This document shows, in pieces, positions 41,315 through 50,930 of a DNA stretch of 64,000 nt. The translations under genes were made by a program, and so were the position numbers. The stretch is from Parvibaculum sp036499025 (GTDB taxonomy: Bacteria > Pseudomonadota > Alphaproteobacteria > Parvibaculales > Parvibaculaceae): NCBI GenBank assembly GCA_036499025.1, contig DASYEM010000079.1, forward strand, positions 33,979 through 97,978. Reading direction: 5' to 3'. The notes beneath the pieces were generated by a model. That model ran no database searches, was not told the origin of the DNA, and was given only the letters and a program-made list of their open reading frames with translations. Numbering within the stretch: the first letter of the stretch is position 1; the number at the start of each line of letters is the position of its first letter.

Positions 41315-42577
41315 ATGCCGTCCGTCTTTTCCAAAGTTCTGATCACCGCCGCCATGCTGGCCGCAAGCGCAGGAAGCGCTCTGGCCGCTGACCCCGTCGA
41401 TACGAGCGATCTGCGCGGCAGCGTGAAAGACCGGCCGCGCCCGAGCTACGACGCGGTGGGCATCCGCGCCGGCGCCTTCATGATCTATCCCAAGGCCAGC
41501 GTGTCGGAAGCCTATAATGACAATATCTACGCGACCGATACCAATACGACGGACGACTTCATCACCGGTCTCAGCACATCGGTGGCGGTCAATTCGGACT
41601 GGAGCCGCCATGCGCTCAATCTGGACGCCGGCGTGACGAAATATATCTACGCGCAGAACACCGGCGAAAACCGGCTCGACTGGAATGTCGGCGCCAACGG
41701 CGCTCTCGATGTGACGCGCGATACGCGCTTCACGGCCGGTGCGTCCTACGCCCAGCTGCATGAAGACCGTGGCGATCCGAACTCGCCCGCTGCCGCCGCG
41801 GAGCCGACGGAATACGATCTGCTGAGCGCCAATGCGGGTTTTACGCAGCGCTTCAACCGGCTGGCAGCGAAGATCACCGGCACCTATGACGATTACGACT
41901 ACAAGGACGTGTCCTCGATCGGCGGCACGACCATCGATCAGGACGATCGCGACCGCAAGGAATACACCGAAGCGCTGCGGCTCGGTTACGACGTCTCGCC
42001 GGATACCAATGTCTATGTGCAGGGCACGATCAACCAGCGCAAATACGATCTTCAGCCGCCGGTCGTCGGCGTCAATCGCGACTCGGACGGCTATGCCGCC
42101 GTTATCGGTTCGGATTTCCGTCTGTCCTCGCTGGCGCAGGGCGGCATCTATATCGGCTATCAGGCGCAGAGCTATGACGACGCCGCATTTTCGGACGTCA
42201 CCGGCCTCAGCTATGGCGCCAATATCGAATGGTACATGACGCCGCTGACCACAATCACGTTCGACGCCGCCTCGACGGTTCAGGAAACGACGACGGTCGG
42301 CGCCTCGGGCTATCTCGACCAGACGGTGGGCATCCGCGTCGATCACGAATTGCTGCGGAACGTGCTGCTCAATGCGCGGGTGGCCTATTCCAACGACAAG
42401 TATGAAACCATCGACCGCACGGACAACACCATCGTGGCCGGTCTGGGCTTCGATTATCTGGTCAATCGCAATTTCACCCTCGGATTTGGATATGATTACA
42501 CCAAAAAAGACTCCGATGCGGTGGGTGACGACTTCACGCGCAACCAAATCGGGTTGACACTGACGGGGAAACTCTAG
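41315..42577 (+). CDS. Outer-membrane beta-barrel protein (BBP2-like)
   Basis: A 420-residue protein with a signal peptide (cleavage near ALAADP) and many amphipathic strands of 9-11 residues ending in aromatic residues (GGIYIGYQAQSY, FTLGFGYDYTKK, ending LTLTGKL). It resembles the beta_barrel_2 proteins found beside exopolysaccharide genes. The ATG at 41315 has GGAG upstream. With a short OPX protein in the same locus, it may be the outer-membrane pore for the polymer. Confidence 0.82.
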   Translation: MPSVFSKVLITAAMLAASAGSALAADPVDTSDLRGSVKDRPRPSYDAVGIRAGAFMIYPKASVSEAYNDNIYATDTNTTDDFITGLSTSVAVNSDWSRHALNLDAGVTKYIYAQNTGENRLDWNVGANGALDVTRDTRFTAGASYAQLHEDRGDPNSPAAAAEPTEYDLLSANAGFTQRFNRLAAKITGTYDDYDYKDVSSIGGTTIDQDDRDRKEYTEALRLGYDVSPDTNVYVQGTINQRKYDLQPPVVGVNRDSDGYAAVIGSDFRLSSLAQGGIYIGYQAQSYDDAAFSDVTGLSYGANIEWYMTPLTTITFDAASTVQETTTVGASGYLDQTVGIRVDHELLRNVLLNARVAYSNDKYETIDRTDNTIVAGLGFDYLVNRNFTLGFGYDYTKKDSDAVGDDFTRNQIGLTLTGKL

Positions 42578-42714
42578 GGCAGCCCGGAGCAATATCCGGG
42601 GGGCGGCAGAGAGGTGGCGGGCAGGAACGAGTTTCGTATCCTGCCCCACTTTTTTGTGGAGACCGGCGACGCCATCCCGGCGCGAGGCAACATCAAAACG
42701 GCCGGGGGGCCCGA

Positions 42715-44958
42715 ATGAATGTCCCAGTGAAGAGCGGCGCGTATGGCCATTTTCCCTCGGTGGAAGAAGCCTCCGCTCTGGACTTCGATCTCCGGCGGTT
42801 GCTGCGCATTCTGCGCAAGCGGCTCGGCATCATTCTCGGCATCACCTTCGGCCTGACCGCCCTGGCGACAATCGTCGTTTTGCAGATGACGCCGCGCTAT
42901 ACGGCCGAGACGCTGATCCTGCTCGACCAGCAGAAGAAGCTCGTCGTCGATGCCGAAGCAGTGATGTCGGGCCTTACCGGCGATTCCGCCACGGTGGACA
43001 GCCAGGTCGAAATCCTGCGCTCGCGATCGATCGCGCGCCGGGTGGTCGAAACGCTCGATCTCGTCAACGACCCGGAATTCAACGCCGCGCTTCGTGCGCC
43101 ATCACCGCTACGCTGGGCCGATCCGCGTTTTTGGCTGTCGTCGCTTTTCAAGACGCAGGAGGAGCCGGACGCCGACGCCTTGAGAGAGGCGGCGATCAAC
43201 GGGACCGTCAACGCTCTCGTTGCCCAGACGGACGTGTCCCGGAGCGGCCTCACCTATATTCTGTCGCTGAAATTCACATCGGAAGACCGGGCCAAGGCGA
43301 TGCGGATCGCCAATGCGCTGGCCGATACTTATGTGGTCGATCAGCTCGAAGCCAAATTCAACGCCACGAAGCAGGCGAATGAATGGCTGGCTTCGCGGCT
43401 GACGACGTTGCGCGCGCAGGTGCAAAGCTCCGAGCGGGCCGCCGAACTCTACCGGACGCAAAAGGGTCTGGAGAATACAGGCGCGGACGGGACGACGATC
43501 AACGAACAGCAGCTTTCGGAACTCAATGCGCAACTGATCCTGGCGCGCACCAACCTTGCCGAGAAGCAAGCGAAGTATGCCCGCGCCAGACAGATACTCG
43601 GCAGCGGCGGCAGCATCGAGTCGGTTGCCGATGTTTTGCAATCGCAAACGATTTCGACATTGCGGGGTCAGGAAGCGGAGCTGGCGCGGCAACAGGCCGA
43701 TCTCTCCTCCAAATATGGACCACGGCATCCGGCGATCCTGAATATCGACGCGCAGCGAAAGGACATTCAGCAGCAGATCGAACGCGAGGTGCAGCGCATC
43801 GTCGGCAGCATTCAGAACGAGGCGTCGATTGCGCGCTCGCGGGTCGATTCACTCGAAAGCAGCCTGCAAGATCTCAAGGGCACAGCGACCAGCAACAATC
43901 AGGATCTGATCCAACTGCGCGAGCTTGAACGCGAGGCGACGGCCAACAAGACCGTCTATGAGGCCTTTCTCAACCGCTTCAAGGAAACCTCGCAGCAGAG
44001 CGATTTGCAGACGGCGGATTCGCGCGTCATTTCGCAGGCGACAAGGCCCGGTGGTTCGTCCTATCCGAAGACCAATCTGGTCGTGACCATCGCTTTTCTT
44101 TTCTCGGCAACACTCGGCGTCGCCGTCGCGCTGCTTCTCGAACGGCTCGACAATGGAATGCGGACGGGCGCGGATATCGAGGAGGCGCTTGGTCTTGCCC
44201 ATCTCGTCTCCCTGCCGGAAATTCCCGAGGAAAGGGGCGCTGACGGCAAGAAGGTGATGCCGCAGGATTATCTGATCGCCAAGCCGCTTTCGGCCTATTC
44301 GGAAGCCTTGCGCAGTCTTCGCAGTGCGCTGGCGCTTTCCAATGTCGACAATCCGCCGAAGCTCATCCTTTTTACCTCCGCGCTGCCGAGCGAGGGCAAG
44401 ACGACCACGGCCGTCAGCTTCGCGCGTGGCGCGGCGCAGGCCGGATTGCGCGTGCTGCTGCTCGATTGCGATTTGCGCCACCCTTCCATTCACAAGGCGC
44501 TTGGCGCACCCGCGCCCAAAGCGGGACTTGTCGAGCTGCTCGCCGGGAATGTTGCGCTGGGAGATGTTCTGTCTACGGATGAGCCATCGAGCCTGCACTA
44601 TCTACCGATCGCGGCGGGTTCGGCCAATCCTCCCGATGTGCTTGCCTCCGGGCAGATGCAGCGGTTGCTCGCCGATCTGCGCGGCGCTTACGATCTGGTC
44701 GTGATCGATTCCGCGCCCGTGCTGCCGGTTTCCGATTCACGCGTGCTGTCGCGACTGGTCGATAAAACGGTTTTCGTCGTGCGCTGGGCCGATACGCCCA
44801 GAGATGCGGCGATCAACGGCATTAAGGAACTGCGCAATTACGGCGCCGATCTCGCGGGCGCGGCGCTCAGCATTGTCGATACGACGCAGCAAGCGAAATA
44901 CGGCTATGGAGACGGCGGCTACTACTACCGCCGGTACAGCCGCTATTATGTCAACTAG
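42715..44958 (+). CDS. Polysaccharide co-polymerase with BY-kinase domain (Wzc/GumC-like)
   Basis: A 747-residue inner-membrane protein setting chain length and driving export. A Wzz domain (LRRLLRILRKRLGIILG... first helix about 37-57) leads to a long periplasmic coiled-coil (about 200-425) and a second helix near 455-475. The cytoplasmic tyrosine kinase has Walker A SALPSEGKTTTA (about 554-565), Walker A' LLLDCDLRHP (about 580-590) and Walker B LVVIDSAP (about 661-668). The end is a Tyr cluster (YGYGDGGYYYRRYSRYYVN) for autophosphorylation. All key residues are present. The next gene overlaps by 11 bases. Confidence 0.93.
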   Translation: MNVPVKSGAYGHFPSVEEASALDFDLRRLLRILRKRLGIILGITFGLTALATIVVLQMTPRYTAETLILLDQQKKLVVDAEAVMSGLTGDSATVDSQVEILRSRSIARRVVETLDLVNDPEFNAALRAPSPLRWADPRFWLSSLFKTQEEPDADALREAAINGTVNALVAQTDVSRSGLTYILSLKFTSEDRAKAMRIANALADTYVVDQLEAKFNATKQANEWLASRLTTLRAQVQSSERAAELYRTQKGLENTGADGTTINEQQLSELNAQLILARTNLAEKQAKYARARQILGSGGSIESVADVLQSQTISTLRGQEAELARQQADLSSKYGPRHPAILNIDAQRKDIQQQIEREVQRIVGSIQNEASIARSRVDSLESSLQDLKGTATSNNQDLIQLRELEREATANKTVYEAFLNRFKETSQQSDLQTADSRVISQATRPGGSSYPKTNLVVTIAFLFSATLGVAVALLLERLDNGMRTGADIEEALGLAHLVSLPEIPEERGADGKKVMPQDYLIAKPLSAYSEALRSLRSALALSNVDNPPKLILFTSALPSEGKTTTAVSFARGAAQAGLRVLLLDCDLRHPSIHKALGAPAPKAGLVELLAGNVALGDVLSTDEPSSLHYLPIAAGSANPPDVLASGQMQRLLADLRGAYDLVVIDSAPVLPVSDSRVLSRLVDKTVFVVRWADTPRDAAINGIKELRNYGADLAGAALSIVDTTQQAKYGYGDGGYYYRRYSRYYVN

Positions 44959-45685
44959 ATCGCCGGGTAAAATGTCGGCGAGGCTTGCCGCGAGCGCGGC
45001 GCTGTTGTGCGGGCTGGCATTGGCGGCGATGTCCGGGCAGAGGGCTCTTGCCTATTTTTATCTTCGCTCCGCGCCGGGCGGAACCGAGGGGGCACTGAAA
45101 GCGGGTGCGCCGCTTTCACCCGAAGCGCTTTCGAGGGCGCGCGCCGCCTATCTCAAGGCGCTGCGCGTGCTGCCGGGCGCGGCGGAGCTGCAACAGAATT
45201 TAGGACGGCTCGAATTGCGACGCGCCGATGCGCCGGGGCTGACGGCGGAGGCGCGCGAGGACATTCTCTCCGATGCATCCGATCGCTTCATGCGGGCGAT
45301 TGATGCGGCACCCGCCCGCGCTTTCCCCTGGAGTCTCGCGGCGTTTGCGAATGCGCAACTTTCCGCCGAACCGGGGCAGACGGCGTCGTTTCTGCGCTAC
45401 TCCTATTTTTTGGGGCCGCAGGAAGCCTCGAGCATTTTGCTTCGGGCGCGTGTCGCGCTGCCGCTCTGGGATCAATTGCCGGACGATATTCGCGCCGATG
45501 CGGCGCGCGATCTTGAGCGGCTCTGGCTCGAGCCCGGATTGCGCGCTCTTCTCGCGGCCCTCTATCTCGACAATGGACCTTCGGCGCGCGCTGAAATCCG
45601 CCGCGCGATCCTGGCGACGCAAGACGACCGCCAAGCCTTCGACAAGTTGCTGAGAGAAGTTGTCGCGTCCGGCGAGCGGTCTTAA
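44948..45685 (+). CDS. Hypothetical exported/anchored helical repeat protein
   Basis: A 245-residue protein with an N-terminal membrane helix or signal anchor (LAASAALLCGLALAAMSGQ) and a helical, TPR-like body (ARAAYLKALRVLPGAAELQQNLGRLELRRA). Its start overlaps the kinase gene end by 11 bases, so translation is coupled; ATG 44972 is an alternative. It may be a periplasmic scaffold of the assembly machine. The stop overlaps the convergent ligase-like gene by four bases. Confidence 0.65.
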   Translation: MSTRSPGKMSARLAASAALLCGLALAAMSGQRALAYFYLRSAPGGTEGALKAGAPLSPEALSRARAAYLKALRVLPGAAELQQNLGRLELRRADAPGLTAEAREDILSDASDRFMRAIDAAPARAFPWSLAAFANAQLSAEPGQTASFLRYSYFLGPQEASSILLRARVALPLWDQLPDDIRADAARDLERLWLEPGLRALLAALYLDNGPSARAEIRRAILATQDDRQAFDKLLREVVASGERS

Positions 45686-47085
45686 GACTGTTCCGCGCTC
45701 TGCTCTTGGCGCCAGGATTGGGCGACCGCGAGACCCATCAAAAACGCATAGAGAATGGCGACGGCCGGAATTTGCAGGCTGAAGTCGACCAGCGCATGCA
45801 GGGCGACCAGCAGGGTCGCCGCGATGCCGGTGGCGGGAAGCAGCCAGCCGCGCTGTCTTGTGAAAACGCCGGAGAGACACCGCAGCGCCAGAAGCAGGAT
45901 TGCGAGGTTCAGCGTCGCGGCTGCGGGAATGCCGAGCTCGACGGCGTTTTCGAGATAGGTGTTGTGTGCCTTGTCCCACTGGATTAGCGACGGAATCGAG
46001 ATGGTGCGATAAGCGGTGATGACGTCGGTGAAGGTGCCATAGCCTGTCCCGGTCAGCGGCGCGGAGGCGATGGCCGAGAGCGCGAAAGAAAGACCTTCGA
46101 GCCGCATGTGGCCGCTCGCCTCGACAAGATCCGGCGCGTCATAGCGTTGCTTCAGTGTTTGCGCGCCGAGCGCATAGGCGAGGCCGCCGATCAGGGCGAC
46201 GGCGACGAGCAGGGCCGCAAGGCTCCTGGCGCCAATGGCGCGGCCGCGCAGGAAAAACAGGGCCAGACAGATCAGGCCCGCCGCGCTGCTGGCGATGCCG
46301 GCGCGCGAGCCGGTCAGCATCAGCGCGGTGAGCGAGACGAGGAAGGCCGCCGTCAGCCAGCCGGACTGAAGAATGAGTTGCTCGACGAGGCGGGCGACGC
46401 GCCTGCGCAGCGGCCAGTTGAGCGAGAGCGTGTGGCGTATCCGCGCGAGAAGCAGGGCGGCGGCTGCAAGCAGGCAGAGCCCGGCGAAGCTCGCATAGGA
46501 GTTGCGGTTGACGAAGGTGCTGGTGAGCGAGGCGGGATAGGCCCATTTCGGATAGATCAGGAGCCAGTTGTTGCCGGAGAGAAAGATCGCCAATCCGTAG
46601 ACCGCATAGGCCGCGCCGATGGCGGCGACGGCTTTCAGACCGACCTCGGCATGGTGTGGATGTCTTGCGGACTGGAGGCTCAACCAGAAGACCGCGCCAT
46701 AGGTCAGGAGGCGCATCAAAGCGGAGAGCGTCTCATCGGGATTGACGGAGAGGCGCGCGGGCAAAGCCTTTCCCGTTTCGTCGGCGGCGATTTGCCAGAG
46801 GGGATCGCCGAAGCCGAGCGGCAACCACTGGACCAGTATCCAGACGCACGTCAGCGCAAAGCAGATCAACGGCCAGCGCAAGCGCGCGGGAGATATTGCG
46901 AGCGCCGCGCCGCGCAGGACCGAAATGGCCCAAAGGCTCAACAGAAGCGCCGCGCCGAGCGCCAGCAACGCCGCAGGTAGCGAACGATTGCCGCCGAGCG
47001 GCAAGGGCGCGAGCGCCACCAGCGCAATCAGACTGCGCAACAGCCACGGGGTTCGCATTTCTTTCGCCGGGGCCGTTCTGTTCAC
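45682..47085 (-). CDS. O-antigen ligase/polymerase (Wzy_C) family protein
   Basis: A 467-residue polytopic protein with about 12 helices and the Wzy_C core: STFVNRNSYASFAGL, LTGSRAGI, a large periplasmic loop with GTGYGTF and HNTYLENAVELGIPA. These residues (Arg, Asn-His) fit O-antigen ligases and exopolysaccharide polymerases. It is the only minus-strand gene in the central assembly block. A second protein of this broad class is at 54,359, so one may polymerise and the other ligate. Confidence 0.85.
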   Translation of the reverse strand: MNRTAPAKEMRTPWLLRSLIALVALAPLPLGGNRSLPAALLALGAALLLSLWAISVLRGAALAISPARLRWPLICFALTCVWILVQWLPLGFGDPLWQIAADETGKALPARLSVNPDETLSALMRLLTYGAVFWLSLQSARHPHHAEVGLKAVAAIGAAYAVYGLAIFLSGNNWLLIYPKWAYPASLTSTFVNRNSYASFAGLCLLAAAALLLARIRHTLSLNWPLRRRVARLVEQLILQSGWLTAAFLVSLTALMLTGSRAGIASSAAGLICLALFFLRGRAIGARSLAALLVAVALIGGLAYALGAQTLKQRYDAPDLVEASGHMRLEGLSFALSAIASAPLTGTGYGTFTDVITAYRTISIPSLIQWDKAHNTYLENAVELGIPAAATLNLAILLLALRCLSGVFTRQRGWLLPATGIAATLLVALHALVDFSLQIPAVAILYAFLMGLAVAQSWRQEQSAEQS

Positions 47086-47226
47086 AAGCGTTTCGATCTG
47101 AATGGACCTTTCCAGATTGACCCGATCCTTTCGTTCATAAAGTATTATATTCGTTATACTGAAGATTATCCCGCATGCGCGATTTGTCCATCGCGCTTCT
47201 CACCTCAACATGACGCGTCTTGTTGC
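47086..47226. promoter_or_regulatory. AT-rich divergent promoter region
   Basis: 141 bases between the divergent ligase-like gene and the glycosyltransferase operon. The core at 47,133-47,162 is strongly AT-rich with TATACT on the plus strand (47155-47160) and TATAAT on the minus strand; no good -35 is seen on either. Confidence 0.4.
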
Positions 47227-48369
47227 ATGAAGCTTACCTATGTCCATATGGCGCCGGTGCCGAGTTTCGCAGCCAATGCGGTTCAGGTTGCGCGCATGTG
47301 TTCGGCTTTCGCGGCGGCGGGCGCGGAGGTGGTGCTCGTGCAGCCGGCGGGCGAGGGCGGGAATGCCGACGAAATTGCCGCCCAATATGGATTGAAAACG
47401 CGATTTGCGGCGCGTTCGGCGCTTGCGCCCGGCATGCCGGGGCGCGAGCTTGTTTTTGGCGCACTGGCGGCGCTGCTGCACGCGGCGCGGCGCGGCGGCG
47501 TGATTTATGCGCGTTCGGTTTCGGTGGGCGCGGCGGCGGCGGCGTTGGGGCAAAGGATCGTTCTCGAAATGCATGTGCCCGCCTCGGGTTTGCGTCCGCG
47601 TCTTGTCCGGCGTCTCGAGCGCGTTCTCGCCTCGCCTCGTTTCGTGATGCTGGTGGTGATCAGCGGCAGTCTTAAAGAGGATTATGAACGGCGCTACCCC
47701 GCGCTGCGCGGCCGCATTCTCGTGGCGCATGATGGCGCGGCGCCTGTCGGCGACGTTGCGCCGACGGCGCTCGAAGGGGCGTTTCGGGTCGGCTATGTCG
47801 GACATCTTTATCCGGGCAAGGGCATGGAAATCATCGCGCCGCTGGCGCGGCTTTGTCCCGAGGCGACGTTTCATATCGTCGGCGGCGCGCCACCCGATCT
47901 CGGCATCTGGCAAGAGCGGCTGGCGTCTTTGTCCAATGTGGTGTTTCACGGGCATGTTCCGCATCACGAAACGAAGAATTATATCGCCGCGATGGACGCC
48001 GTTCTCGCGCCTTATCTGCGGGTGGTGCATGGCGTCGGCGGGGGTGGGGGCAATCTCGCGGCGTGGATGTCGCCGCTGAAGATTTTCGAATATATGGCGG
48101 CGGGAAAGCCGATCGTGTCGTCGGATTTGCCGGTGTTGCGCGAAGTTCTGCGCGACGGGGAGACGGCGTTGCTGCGCGAACCTGAAGACATGGAGGGCTG
48201 GGCGGCGGCGCTGGTGCAGCTGGCGGGCAGCGAGGAAATGCGCGCGCGCATCGGCGTGGCGGCGCGCGCGGATTTTGAAGCGCATTATTCATGGGACAAG
48301 CGCGCCCGCTCCATTCTGGATGCGATAGAGGATTGTCTTAAGCCCGTTTGCAAGACGGAAGCGTGTTGA
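47227..48369 (+). CDS. Glycosyltransferase family 4
   Basis: A 380-residue GT-B enzyme. The Rossmann-like C-terminal half begins RVGYVGHLYPGKGMEII, and the nucleotide-sugar motif is PLKIFEYMAAGKPIVSSDLPVLREVL (split E-x7-E type). It first opens with MKLTYVHMAPVPSFAANAVQ. It transfers a sugar from a nucleotide donor to the lipid-linked repeat unit; donor and acceptor are unknown. It is the first gene of a long plus-strand operon, directly abutting the flippase gene. Confidence 0.88.
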   Translation: MKLTYVHMAPVPSFAANAVQVARMCSAFAAAGAEVVLVQPAGEGGNADEIAAQYGLKTRFAARSALAPGMPGRELVFGALAALLHAARRGGVIYARSVSVGAAAAALGQRIVLEMHVPASGLRPRLVRRLERVLASPRFVMLVVISGSLKEDYERRYPALRGRILVAHDGAAPVGDVAPTALEGAFRVGYVGHLYPGKGMEIIAPLARLCPEATFHIVGGAPPDLGIWQERLASLSNVVFHGHVPHHETKNYIAAMDAVLAPYLRVVHGVGGGGGNLAAWMSPLKIFEYMAAGKPIVSSDLPVLREVLRDGETALLREPEDMEGWAAALVQLAGSEEMRARIGVAARADFEAHYSWDKRARSILDAIEDCLKPVCKTEAC

Positions 48370-49704
48370 ATGAGCGCCATGTCTGAACAGGTAGACCATT
48401 CCATCGGCGACAGCCGGGCGTCGATCCTCCGGCGGCTGAGCCGGAATGCGATGACGATCATCGGCGGCAATGGCATCGCGATGCTGATGGGCGTCGGCGC
48501 GCTATCGCTCAACGTGCGCGGGCTCGGGGCGTCGGCGTTCGGCGTTTTCGCGATGATCCAGGCCTATGCGACCGTGATGGAGCGCATCTTTTCCTTCGAT
48601 ACGTGGCAGCCTTTGATCCGGCTCGGCGCGAAGGCGCTTGCCGAGGAGGACAGGGCGCGCTTTCGCGAGATATTGCTGGTCGCCGTCGTTTTCGATCTGA
48701 TCGCGGCATTCACCTGCGGCGTGGCGGCAGTGGGCATAGCGTGGTTCGCGGGCGGTTATGTCGGCATCGCGCCCGATTATGCGGCGCTCGCGGCGCTTTA
48801 TTCCGCGGCGCTCTTTTTTTCGATCGGCGGCGCGCCGGTCGGGCTTTTCCGGCTGCTCAACCGGTTCTCATTTCTGACGACGCTGCAAATCTTTTATGCG
48901 GCGGCGAGGCTCGCGATCGCCGGGGCGCTGTTCCATTTTCAGGCGGGGCTTCAGGCTTATGTCTATGCTTATGCGCTGGTGGCGGTCGCTTATAACGTGC
49001 ATCTCATCGCAGCCTCGGCGGTTTTCTTCGTTCGCAGCGGCGGGCGATTGTCGGCGCAGGGATTTCGCGGCGCGTGGCGATCCTTGAGGGGGGAGTACTG
49101 GTCCTTCTCCTGGGCGACGAACATCACCAGCACGATCAATATCCTGCGCCAGAATGCCGATCTCTTTCTGCTCGGTTATTTCGCCGGACCTGCGGCGGCA
49201 GGCATCTATCAGGTCGCCAGCCGGATCGCGCAAATTCCCAGCCGTATTTCCGATCCGATCCAGCAGGCGGTTTATCCAGAGCTTGCGAAACTCGCCGGCA
49301 ACGGGCGTCAGTCGGAAATTCTCTATTACGTGCTGCGCCTCGGCGGGCTTTGCGGGCTTATCGCCATCGCCGCTTTGCTGACGGTCGTGTTTTTCGGCGG
49401 CGAGATTTCGATGCTGGTCGGCGGCGCACGCTTCGTCGAGGCGCGCGAGCCGCTTATTCTGCTGATGATCGCCTTCATGTTCTCGCTGTCGGGCGTGGCG
49501 CTTCGCCCCGCCATCATGTCGACGGTGGGGCCGAAGTTCATGCTTATGGTTTACGTCATCGCATTCGGTTTGTTCGTCGTTGTCGCGCCTTTGGCCATTC
49601 AAAGGTTCGGATTGTTCGGGGCGGGCGCATCGCAGATCGTCTTTAACGCCGTATGGTTCACGCTGATGTTGGCGCAGCTTTTGGTGGCATGGAGGCGGCG
49701 ATGA
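48370..49704 (+). CDS. Wzx-type oligosaccharide flippase
   Basis: A 444-residue polytopic protein of the MOP/PST family with about 12-14 helices, opening SILRRLSRNAMTIIGGNGIAM and including YWSFSWATNITSTINILRQNADLFLLGYF, the conserved segment of Wzx proteins. It flips the undecaprenyl-linked repeat unit to the periplasm. The start immediately follows the GT4 stop and its end overlaps the next gene by four bases. Confidence 0.87.
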   Translation: MSAMSEQVDHSIGDSRASILRRLSRNAMTIIGGNGIAMLMGVGALSLNVRGLGASAFGVFAMIQAYATVMERIFSFDTWQPLIRLGAKALAEEDRARFREILLVAVVFDLIAAFTCGVAAVGIAWFAGGYVGIAPDYAALAALYSAALFFSIGGAPVGLFRLLNRFSFLTTLQIFYAAARLAIAGALFHFQAGLQAYVYAYALVAVAYNVHLIAASAVFFVRSGGRLSAQGFRGAWRSLRGEYWSFSWATNITSTINILRQNADLFLLGYFAGPAAAGIYQVASRIAQIPSRISDPIQQAVYPELAKLAGNGRQSEILYYVLRLGGLCGLIAIAALLTVVFFGGEISMLVGGARFVEAREPLILLMIAFMFSLSGVALRPAIMSTVGPKFMLMVYVIAFGLFVVVAPLAIQRFGLFGAGASQIVFNAVWFTLMLAQLLVAWRRR

Positions 49705-50930
49705 AAGCTCTGCGCCGTCTCATGCGCCGGGTGGAGCGACGGGGCGTTCAGCTCGCGCGTCGGCCGTTCAAGATTTTTCCACCCGCCAGGCTGCGCAAGA
49801 TGCTGGAGGCGCCGGACGCACATCTGTTCGTCGGCTATTACGACATCGATCCGTTTTTCGGCGAGAACGCGGTTCTTGCGCATGTGGTGACGGGGGAGGA
49901 CGGACCGGCACAGGTGGGCCTTTGCGATCTGACGAGCGGTGCATTCGGGGCGCTGGCGACGACGCCGTGCTGGTCGTGGCAACTTGGCGCGCGATTGCAG
50001 GCATTCGATGGCCGGAACCTGATCTTCAATACGATGGAAGGCGACGCGCCGGTTGCCCGGATCGTCGATGGCGGCGGCGCGCAGGCAGGCGAGATGCCGT
50101 TCCACATTTTCGCTTTCGATGCCGCACGGCGGCGAGGCGCCACGCTGGATTTCGGACGGCTTTACCGGCATCGGGCGGGCTATGGATACAAGGCATTGGC
50201 CGGGCGCAAGGGCAGCGGCATCGAGGCGGTGGATCGCGGCATCGGGATTTTCGACGTCGAGCACCGCGCGTTCGTCAGCTCGGTAGATACAGATGCGGCG
50301 TGGCGCGAGGCCACCCGATGCGGCGCGCTTTCCGAAGCGCAGGCCGATGCGGCGCGTTATCTCAATCATCCGCTGTTCAGTCCGGGGGGCGAAACCCTGG
50401 CGTTTATTCTCGTCGTGGACGGTGAAAGCGCGCGCAGGCAATCGCTGGTGGTGGCGGATGCGGCGACCGGCGCGGTGCGCGCGGCTATGCCGGTCAAGGC
50501 GTTCGTGTCGCATTTCTGGTGGGTGCGTCCGGGGATCCTGTCGGCTTTCGTCTCCGACGAGGCGGGCGAACATCGCGGGCGATACATGGTCTGGGATGTG
50601 GCGGCGGGGACGGTGTCGGAAACGGGGCCGGCCTGGCCACGGGTCGATGGGCACCAGACCAATCACCCGGCGGACGGGCGATGGATCACCGACACTTATC
50701 CCGACCGGCATGGCTTTCAGTACCTTTATGCGCTGGACGAAGGCGCGCGGATTCCGCTTGGGCGGTTCAGGTCACGTCTCGGCATGGGGGCTGATAAATG
50801 CGATCTGCATCCCCGGCGTTCGGCGGACGGATCGCTTGTCGCCATCGACACGGCTTATGAACGCCACAGGCGCGTCGCGGTGATCGAACTCGATGCCGGT
50901 GGCGGACCCATGTCGCGGAGGCGGGCTTGA
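49701..50930 (+). CDS. Beta-propeller-like protein of unknown function in the polysaccharide operon
   Basis: A 409-residue protein with a basic N-terminus, then repeated strand-rich blades with motifs such as LFVGYYDIDPFFGENAVLAH, YLNHPLFSPGGETLAFI and RVDGHQTNHPADGRWITDTYPD, recalling WD40-like or oligogalacturonate-lyase-like propellers. No signal peptide is seen, so it is probably cytoplasmic. ATG 49701 overlaps the flippase stop by four bases. Embedded between Wzx and glycosyltransferases, it may modify the repeat unit, but no catalytic residue can be named. Confidence 0.65.
   Translation: MKALRRLMRRVERRGVQLARRPFKIFPPARLRKMLEAPDAHLFVGYYDIDPFFGENAVLAHVVTGEDGPAQVGLCDLTSGAFGALATTPCWSWQLGARLQAFDGRNLIFNTMEGDAPVARIVDGGGAQAGEMPFHIFAFDAARRRGATLDFGRLYRHRAGYGYKALAGRKGSGIEAVDRGIGIFDVEHRAFVSSVDTDAAWREATRCGALSEAQADAARYLNHPLFSPGGETLAFILVVDGESARRQSLVVADAATGAVRAAMPVKAFVSHFWWVRPGILSAFVSDEAGEHRGRYMVWDVAAGTVSETGPAWPRVDGHQTNHPADGRWITDTYPDRHGFQYLYALDEGARIPLGRFRSRLGMGADKCDLHPRRSADGSLVAIDTAYERHRRVAVIELDAGGGPMSRRRA

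Noticed and set aside
41009..42649. 546-codon open frame on the minus strand
   Set aside because: Antisense to the beta-barrel gene; the plus-strand product has a signal peptide, ribosome site and barrel pattern.
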